From Roseivirga echinicomitans (GTDB lineage Bacteria > Bacteroidota > Bacteroidia > Cytophagales > Cyclobacteriaceae), in NCBI RefSeq assembly GCF_001592935.1, contig NZ_LRDB01000001.1, positions 434,001-498,000 of the forward strand: DNA of 64,000 bases, written 5' to 3'. Positions 59,901 through 64,000 of the stretch are shown here, one piece after another. Below the pieces are notes generated by a model, which saw only the letters and a list, made by a program, of their open reading frames with translations, did not search any database and was not told the DNA's origin. Both the position numbers and the translations under genes were made by a program. Within the stretch, counting starts at the first letter, position 1. The number at the start of each line of letters is the position of its first letter.

Positions 59901-60239
59901 GTCAATTTCAACTGTTCCGATAGAATAGGAGCCTTGACCATCAAAAATCGGGGTGAAAGTTGTTCCTGCATTGGAAGTTTTCCAAACACCGCCAGCGGCT
60001 GCGCCCACATAAAATTCGCTATGGTTAGATGGGTTCACCGCTATGTCGGCAATTCTACCAGAGGTAAGTGCTGGGCCGACACTTCTAAACTTTAGGGTAC
60101 CCAAAGAAATCCCTTTTAAAGGGTCATTTACTTCAGCTTTAGCTGGGTCTTTTTTATTGCGCTGGGCAAAAGAGATTGTAGAAACAAGGACAAATGCTAA
60201 GAATAAGCAAAGCACCTTGAAAGGACGAATATTTTTCAT
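56925..60239 (-). CDS. Exported VPS10/sortilin-like BNR-repeat protein (1104 aa)
   Basis: A signal peptide (VLCLFLAFVLVSTISFAQ) is followed by a large beta-propeller region (about residues 40-740) with many BNR/Asp-box motifs. Examples are SEDGGSSWKNMG, TTDGGENWEKV, SMDAGKSWEKI, STDRGDSWEVI and SDDKGKTWSS. The segments between run DPRNSDVVYVAAYG and the like, typical of Bacteroidota 'WD40/YVTN/BNR-like' or sortilin-N proteins. The C-terminal ~250 residues are helical (MKEILALESKVKALGIELNG) and without recognised motifs. It is often labelled glycosyl hydrolase; I see no catalytic residues that prove that. It is probably secreted or periplasmic, with a ligand-binding or hydrolytic role that remains open. 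Confidence 0.88.
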   Translation of the reverse strand: MKNIRPFKVLCLFLAFVLVSTISFAQRNKKDPAKAEVNDPLKGISLGTLKFRSVGPALTSGRIADIAVNPSNHSEFYVGAAAGGVWKTSNAGTTFTPIFDGQGSYSIGTVEIDPNNHSVIWVGTGENNNQRSVSYGDGVYKSEDGGSSWKNMGLKNSEHIGMVAIDPRNSDVVYVAAYGPVWSAGGDRGLYKTTDGGENWEKVLEISEHTGVNEVHFDPRNPDILYATAHQRRRRQWTYLGGGPESGIYRSMDAGKSWEKINRGLPGGDKGRIGMAISPADPEVLYAVVEAQSGQGGFYRSTNRGASWEKMSSTSSSGNYYQEIVADPVHVGRVYLLDTFTQITEDGGKTFSGLGEKSKHWDNHAMWIDPNNTDHLLQGCDGGVYESFDRGQNWKFFSNLPVTQFYKVSVDNEYPFYNIMGGTQDNYSLHGPSQTLSRHGIVSSDWIVTQGGDGFESVPDPQDPNIVYSQSQNGGIVRFDRKSGEAVSIQPKPRKDERQYNFNWDAPLMISPHDHKTVYFGGNKLFKSTDRGDSWEVISGELDQDIDRNLLPIMGKIWPMDAVAKNGSTSRYGAAVSLDESRLQEGLLYAGTDDGQINITEDGGKNWRKINRFPDVPENTYVYDLIASKHDVNTVYAAFNNHKSGDFNPYVYKSDDKGKTWSSISSNLPKGAVYALEQDHVNANILFAGTEYGVFVSMNEGESWTKLSAGLPAAVNVRDIAIQERENDLVLGTFGRGFYVLDNYAPLREMTQDLLAKDGHIFKIKDGLMYNTWQPLGSLGSVDKGFQGEMFYSADNPTRGAIFTYYVKEGVSSLKAERSKKDAEAFKNGKAIPYPTLEELKAEESELPSFLIFTIKDQSGDIVSELRSPLRKGISEMNWDMTYAGFGPVNERQASVTSSLPSSNVYVVPGNYTVSLSQNVKGEISELVGPVAFKVKDIDNKTIPAADWADMANFKKKAMALMQAANSTRSVLGEMNGKIASYKAAAKGFPARESNELMKEILALESKVKALGIELNGDSDYGQLDMDGEYSTGQRAQNAVYDIFGSTSNVTGTAKTNYDIAADEFAPILPKVKALVSEFTRMDTKLDQLEAPLTSGRLPNWKKQ

Positions 60240-60260
60240 TTACATTGGTTTTGAGTTGAA

Positions 60261-60292
60261 TAAATATAGCGTTTATTCGAAATAGCACACAA
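60261..60292 (-). promoter_or_regulatory. Promoter of the VPS10-like gene
   Basis: On the minus strand TTG (60292-60290) and TATATTTA (60268-60261) are 21 bp apart. This is one mismatch from TAnnTTTG. The leader would be about 15 nt. Confidence 0.5.
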
Positions 60293-60328
60293 TGTACATT
60301 TTAAGTATGGCATGGAAAAGCGCACAAT

Positions 60329-60387
60329 AAAAACGGTCTGACTTTGGGCATAGCTCAATTAAAAGCCATAAACCGAAAATCAGACCG
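60329..60387 (-). terminator. Intrinsic terminator of glyS
   Basis: On the minus strand CGGTCTGA / TCAGACCG (60387-60380 and 60341-60334) pair perfectly. The stem extends inward with two mismatches and is followed by TTTTTATTG. It starts 31 bp after the glyS stop. Confidence 0.75.
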
Positions 60388-60418
60388 CAGTAAACTCAGT
60401 TGGAAGAGGGTATTACAC

Positions 60419-61969
60419 TTACAGTTTCCTAAGCAAATTAGTAATCGAAGTTACTTCTGTAAGTTTGGCCTTCAGCTCGTCAATAGAAATTCTGATTTGA
60501 CTTAAATCATCTCTATCACGAATCGTAACCGTGTTGTCTTCCAAAGTTTGATGATCGATAGTCACACAATATGGTGTTCCAATCGCATCCTGTCTTCTGT
60601 AGCGTTTACCAATCGCGTCTTTTTCATCGTATTGGCAATTAAAATCGAACTGAAGTTCGGCCAAAATTTCTCTTGCTTTTTGTGGCAATCCCGAATCTTC
60701 CTTTTTAAGTAATGGCAAGATGGCTACTTGATAAGGCGCCAAAGCTGCTGGTAATTTCAATACCGTTCTTTCGCTACCATCAGCCAATGTTTCTTCCGTA
60801 TAAGCAGCACTCAATACCGCCAAGAACATTCTGTCCAAACCAATCGAGGTTTCTACCACATAAGGCACAAAAGATTCGTTTTCGACTGAATCGAAGAATT
60901 GAAGTTTTTTACCTGAGTGCTCTTCGTGTGCTTTTAAATCAAAGTCGGTTCTAGAGTGAATCCCTTCCAATTCTTTAAAGCCCATCGGGAAGTTGAACTG
61001 AATATCGGCAGCGGCATTCGCGTAATGTGCTAAGTTAATGTGGTCGTGGAAACGGTAATTTTCATCACCCAAACCAAGGGCTTTGTGCCATTTGATTCGT
61101 TTTTCTTTCCAGCTTTCATACCAAGTCAATTCTTCCCCTGGTTTTACAAAAAACTGCATTTCCATTTGTTCGAATTCGCGCATTCTGAAAATGAACTGAC
61201 GTGCGATAATTTCATTTCTGAAGGCTTTTCCAATTTGGGCAATACCAAAAGGCACCTTCATTCTACCTGATTTTTGAACATTCAAGAAATTGACGAAAAT
61301 CCCTTGAGCCGTTTCTGGACGTAAGTATATTTTGCTCGCGCCTTCTGCCACAGAACCCATTTCTGTAGAGAACATTAAGTTGAACTGACGAACGTCTGTC
61401 CAGTTTTTAGAACCCGAAACAGGATCGGCAATGCCCAATTCTTCGATCAGTGCTTTTACATCGGCTAGGTTTTCTGTTTCCAAGCTATTGCCTAAGCGCT
61501 GGCTAATTTCATCCATTTTCGCCTGATTTCTCAGTACGTTAGGATTGGTGGCCATAAACTGCTCTTTGTCGAAAGTATCGCCAAAACGCTTCTCTGCTTT
61601 TTCTATTTCTTTGGTAATTTTAGCCTCAATTTTATCAAGGTACTCCTCCACCAAAACATCGGCACGGTATCTTTTTTTCGAATCCTTATTATCGATCATC
61701 GGATCATTAAAAGCATCTACGTGCCCTGAGGCTTTCCAAGTAGTGGGGTGCATGAAAATCGAGGTATCAATGCCCACAATGTTCTCATTCATTTGCACCA
61801 TGGCCTTCCACCAATACTGCTTAATGTTATTTTTTAATTCAACTCCATTTTGGCCGTAGTCATACGCGGCAGAAAGACCGTCATAGATTTCGCTGGATTG
61901 AAAAATAAAACCGTACTCCTTCGCATGTCCTGCGATTTTTTTAAGCTGATTATCGTCATTTTGTGCCAT
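60419..61969 (-). CDS. glyS: Glycine--tRNA ligase, single-chain dimeric type
   Basis: 516 residues of class II aminoacyl-tRNA synthetase, of the alpha2 type (not the bacterial alpha/beta pair). Motif 2 is near residues 215-260 (YLRPETAQGIFVNF, then FGIAQIGKAFRNEI) and motif 3 near 395 (ETSIGLDRMFLAVL). The anticodon-binding domain begins LPAALAPYQVAILPLL and ends in a short basic tail. It charges tRNA-Gly. It is monocistronic with a terminator at 60329-60387, and its -7 element TATCTTTG lies only four bases before the ATG. Confidence 0.97.
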   Translation of the reverse strand: MAQNDDNQLKKIAGHAKEYGFIFQSSEIYDGLSAAYDYGQNGVELKNNIKQYWWKAMVQMNENIVGIDTSIFMHPTTWKASGHVDAFNDPMIDNKDSKKRYRADVLVEEYLDKIEAKITKEIEKAEKRFGDTFDKEQFMATNPNVLRNQAKMDEISQRLGNSLETENLADVKALIEELGIADPVSGSKNWTDVRQFNLMFSTEMGSVAEGASKIYLRPETAQGIFVNFLNVQKSGRMKVPFGIAQIGKAFRNEIIARQFIFRMREFEQMEMQFFVKPGEELTWYESWKEKRIKWHKALGLGDENYRFHDHINLAHYANAAADIQFNFPMGFKELEGIHSRTDFDLKAHEEHSGKKLQFFDSVENESFVPYVVETSIGLDRMFLAVLSAAYTEETLADGSERTVLKLPAALAPYQVAILPLLKKEDSGLPQKAREILAELQFDFNCQYDEKDAIGKRYRRQDAIGTPYCVTIDHQTLEDNTVTIRDRDDLSQIRISIDELKAKLTEVTSITNLLRKL

Positions 61970-61973
61970 GCGG

Positions 61974-62006
61974 CAAAGATATGGAAAAGGCTTTCAACAT
62001 ATGCAA
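61974..62006 (-). promoter_or_regulatory. Promoter of glyS, possibly leaderless
   Basis: On the minus strand TATCTTTG (61981-61974) is a perfect TAnnTTTG element, and TTG (62006-62004) lies 22 bp before it. The ATG at 61969 starts four bases after the -7 element, so the message should have almost no 5' UTR. Confidence 0.5.
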
Positions 62007-62064
62007 TGCATTACTGAAAAAGGAAATTTCCGTTTATCAAGTCTCGGCATAATCCTTGAGGCCT

Positions 62065-62099
62065 TTTGCGAGTCTTAGAAATCAGAATCCTTATATTTG
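62065..62099 (+). promoter_or_regulatory. Promoter of the DUF2911 gene, possibly leaderless
   Basis: TATATTTG at 62092-62099 is a perfect -7 element, and TTTG at 62065-62068 is 23 bp upstream. The ATG at 62106 begins six bases after it. This argues that the in-frame TTG at 62097 is not used as a start. Confidence 0.5.
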
Positions 62100-62105
62100 T
62101 TTGGT

Positions 62106-62645
62106 ATGAAAAGAAAGCTTTCCACAGCAGTACTTATTTTGGCCGTCATTGTCGGTGGTATTGTTGGCGTACAACAGTATCAGCTTTATCAAACAAAAAA
62201 GTACAGTCCAGCTGAAGTAGCCTCTTATAACAACAATGCTATAAACATTGAGGTAACCTACAGCAGGCCATTCAAAAAAGACCGCGAGATCTTCGGAAAA
62301 CTTGTTCCCTACGGAAAATGGTGGAGAACTGGCGCTAACGAAGCCACTACTATCCGCCTTTCAAGAGACGTTTCTTTTTCGGGAAAAACCTTAAAAGCAG
62401 GTTTCTATTCTTTAATAACTTTTCCTGGTGAAACCGAATGGGAAATTGTTTTCAACAACCAAATTCACGATTGGGGCACTGTTTATACTCCAGAAGATGA
62501 TGTATTAAGAGTTAGTGCTAAGGTGGAAAGCCTACCTGAAGTTGTTGAACAGTTTACCATTGATTTTTCTGAAGAAAACGGAAGCCCCGTGCTCATTATG
62601 GCTTGGGACAAAACCAAGGTCTCTACTCCCTTTAAAGTACTTTAA
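62106..62645 (+). CDS. DUF2911 domain membrane-anchored protein
   Basis: The start is set at ATG 62106 (179 residues); a TTG three codons earlier lies inside the -7 element. A hydrophobic N-terminus (AVLILAVIVGGIVGVQQYQLY) anchors or exports it. The DUF2911 core follows: INIEVTYSRPFKKDREIFGKLVPYGKWWRTGANEATTIRLSRDVSFSGKTLKAGFYSLITFPG, then a beta-rich end with WEIVFN and LIMAWDKTKVSTPFKV. The family is common in Bacteroidota periplasms and has no established function. It appears to be transcribed alone. Confidence 0.92.
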   Translation: MKRKLSTAVLILAVIVGGIVGVQQYQLYQTKKYSPAEVASYNNNAINIEVTYSRPFKKDREIFGKLVPYGKWWRTGANEATTIRLSRDVSFSGKTLKAGFYSLITFPGETEWEIVFNNQIHDWGTVYTPEDDVLRVSAKVESLPEVVEQFTIDFSEENGSPVLIMAWDKTKVSTPFKVL

Positions 62646-62792
62646 TTCCCCCTTAAGTATTATTTCATTTTGCAAATCTCAGATTAAGTAGATAAAACCG
62701 CCTTTTCTAACCTAGTCAATTCTACATTTTTCCTTCCTCATTAAACCTTGATCTTGCTTTTCAATCCAAGGTTCACAACAAACGAAAAAGAA

Positions 62793-63302
62793 ATGAGGTC
62801 AATAATCAAAATTTTAATGGTAAGCTTGATCGGAGTATCAGCAAACCAAATGTTAGCTCAAAACTCTAGTAAGACATTATTGCAAACAGAGCAAATGGCA
62901 GCGAAGCTCGGTTTAAATGAGCAACAAAAACTAGCGCTGGATAAGGAATTGAAAGCAGCGCAAACAGAGCGCAAAGCCTCCATGGAAAAAATGAAGGCAA
63001 TGAGAGAAGAAATGAAACGCGATGCTTTCGTAGAAAGACAAGCCAAGGATGAACGTCTTAAGGAAATTCTGACCGAAGAGCAATACGCCAAGTTAAAGGA
63101 GTCCTCAAAAAATGGTCAAAGAGGTCGGGTTCAAGGTCAAAGAAACCGAGGGGAAATGAGGGGAAACAGGAATGAAGCTCGCTTTTCACCACAAAATAAC
63201 AGAGAAAATATGGGCGCGCGTATGATGATGAGAAAACGTGGTCCTGAAATGAAAGAGAAGGCCAAAGAGAAAAACGAGTCTAAAAAAGACGGAGGAAATT
63301 AA
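62793..63302 (+). CDS. Exported Spy/CpxP-like helical protein with RG-rich tail
   Basis: The start is set at ATG 62793 (169 residues), which gives the signal peptide MRSIIKILMVSLIGVSANQMLAQ; the frame is open 15 codons earlier from a non-ATG codon. The helical middle (TEQMAAKLGLNEQQKLALDKELKAAQTERKASMEKMKAMREEMKRD, then RLKEILTEEQYAKLKE) resembles the LTxxQ-type Spy/CpxP or DUF4890 proteins, which are periplasmic chaperone-like or metal-responsive proteins. The last ~70 residues are strongly basic and rich in Arg, Gly, Asn and Met (GQRGRVQGQRNRGEMRGNRN and MMMRKRG). That tail is disordered in appearance and may bind anionic polymers, which is inference. Confidence 0.75.
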   Translation: MRSIIKILMVSLIGVSANQMLAQNSSKTLLQTEQMAAKLGLNEQQKLALDKELKAAQTERKASMEKMKAMREEMKRDAFVERQAKDERLKEILTEEQYAKLKESSKNGQRGRVQGQRNRGEMRGNRNEARFSPQNNRENMGARMMMRKRGPEMKEKAKEKNESKKDGGN

Positions 63303-63336
63303 AGATTTGTAAAAGTGTAATATGTGGTTGTTTTGT

Positions 63337-63370
63337 AAAAAGGGGTTGATCGAAAGGTTGGCTCCTTTTT
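63337..63370. terminator. Bidirectional terminator between convergent genes
   Basis: AAAAAGGGG (63337-63345) and CTCCTTTTT (63362-63370) pair over 9 bp with one G·T around a 16-nt loop. Each strand therefore ends in a run of five T's. It serves the RG-tailed gene and the TrkA-type gene. Confidence 0.75.
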
Positions 63371-63372
63371 CG

Positions 63373-64000
63373 TTATCGGTCGAACTTCAATGTCACTTTT
63401 TGTAAACTCTCTTTGGAACCCACAATCGTTAGCACATCTCCTATTCTCAATCGAGTGTAACCATGTGTAATAATACTTTGCCCATTGCGGTTTACTGAAA
63501 GCACTATGATATCCGCTGGTAATCTCAAGTCCCTTAAAGGAATACCCCTCAGGTTTGGATTGAGTACCTGAATGTCCATGGTGTCTTGGCCTTCTTTCAT
63601 TCCCAAGAGAAGTGTAGCCGCCTGAGGAGAACGAACCAAATGATCCATTAAACTCACCATAGCGGTATGAGGGTCTACAATAAGACATCCTAATTTGTGG
63701 AACTTCTCGAAATTATAGCGCTGATTCAGCCTCACCACAATGTCCTTTGTCCCTACATTCTGATAAATAAGCTCAGCAATCTCAAGGTTCTCGTCATCAG
63801 TAAGCGTGAGCACAATTGCTTCTACTTTTTCAACTTTAATGCCCTTGAATGTTTCTAGATCAAATTCCTTGACTTGATGAATTATAAGATCTGGAAAATC
63901 CTCCACATTCAAGTCTTTCTTTTGTGTCACTATTTCAGCTTCCCAACCATGTTCTTTAAGCTGCCTAGCTAGGGCGACACTCTGAGAATCGAAGCCTACG
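63373..64000 (-). CDS. TrkA-type (RCK) ion-transport regulatory domain protein, N-terminus outside the window
   Basis: The frame stays open through the window edge, so the GTG at 63930 is internal and about 209 residues are visible. They begin VGFDSQSVALARQLKEHGWEAEIV, the middle of a Rossmann TrkA-N domain that binds NAD(H) or other nucleotides. They continue with VEAIVLTLTDDENLEIAELI. The C-terminal TrkA-C domain follows (IQVLNPNLRGIPLRDLRLPADIIVLSVNRNG, then GDVLTIVGSKESLQKVTLKF). Such tandems regulate K+ channels or form the tail of KefB-like cation:proton antiporters; a channel or antiporter part would lie outside this window. A stand-alone TrkA subunit is also possible. Confidence 0.85.
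   Translation of the reverse strand, partial: VGFDSQSVALARQLKEHGWEAEIVTQKKDLNVEDFPDLIIHQVKEFDLETFKGIKVEKVEAIVLTLTDDENLEIAELIYQNVGTKDIVVRLNQRYNFEKFHKLGCLIVDPHTAMVSLMDHLVRSPQAATLLLGMKEGQDTMDIQVLNPNLRGIPLRDLRLPADIIVLSVNRNGQSIITHGYTRLRIGDVLTIVGSKESLQKVTLKFDR

Noticed and set aside
63373-63930. Treating the GTG at 63930 as the start of a complete 185-residue protein
   Set aside because: The frame continues upstream to the window edge and encodes more of the Rossmann fold (VGFDSQSVALARQLKEHG), so the gene is cut by the window.
1-64000. tRNA, rRNA or known riboswitches
   Set aside because: Reading the intergenic gaps showed no cloverleaf-like GTTCNANNC arms, rRNA segments or recognisable riboswitch cores; detection by eye is limited.

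Overview
The window is Bacteroidota chromosome, most likely a marine Cytophagales bacterium of the Roseivirga/Fulvivirga/Cyclobacteriaceae type. The signs are moderately low GC, TonB-receptor plus surface-lipoprotein pairing, type IX secretion (T9SS) sorting domains, SprB-repeat and PorP/SprF proteins, DUF5687 and DUF5723 families, LytS/LytTR signalling, and promoters of the TTG / TAnnTTTG kind. The genus is an inference. No rRNA, tRNA, CRISPR array, prophage or intact insertion sequence was recognised.

Layout. 1-1.6 kb: 3' end of a TonB-dependent receptor and its surface lipoprotein. 1.9-19.6 kb: two giant paralogous secreted proteins on the minus strand (2048 and 3723 residues). They are built from Asp-rich thrombospondin type 3 calcium repeats with inserted beta-sandwich domains and a shared C-terminal module ending in a type A T9SS sorting domain. 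19.8-20.8 kb: a lone MoxR AAA+ ATPase. 21.2-30.4 kb: a 2724-residue SprB-repeat protein with a type B (gliding-motility-type) C-terminus, followed at once by its PorP/SprF-like partner. 30.4-35.1 kb: a small accessory stretch with a ParE/RelE-type toxin-antitoxin pair, a DUF2141 protein, a DUF885-like lipoprotein and two small unknown membrane/exported proteins. It is interspersed with two families of hairpin-forming intergenic repeats. 35-64 kb: mostly housekeeping and cell-envelope genes: coaX, an amidase, DinB, DUF5723, polA, a threonine dehydratase-like enzyme, a LytS/LytTR two-component pair, a VOC / amidohydrolase / DJ-1 operon, an ABC exporter with an M28 peptidase, a second M28 peptidase, a TPR protein with an ITPase, a VPS10/sortilin-like protein, glyS, a DUF2911 protein, an RG-tailed exported protein, and a TrkA-type ion-transport subunit cut by the window edge.

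How they work together. The first half is largely a cell-surface region. Three very long T9SS clients total about 8,500 residues, and one of them is paired with an outer-membrane PorP/SprF protein of the type that docks such clients. The two TSP3 giants share a gap-free C-terminal block of about 2.3 kb and a conserved 5' leader, which suggests duplication and continuing recombination. The most unusual non-coding material is (i) a BIME-like repeat of paired inverted palindromes at 30.4, 31.1, 31.9 and 35.0 kb and (ii) an ~80-bp repeat at 1.7, 33.8 and 34.3 kb. In both, stem substitutions are compensated on the opposite arm, so folded structure appears to be conserved.
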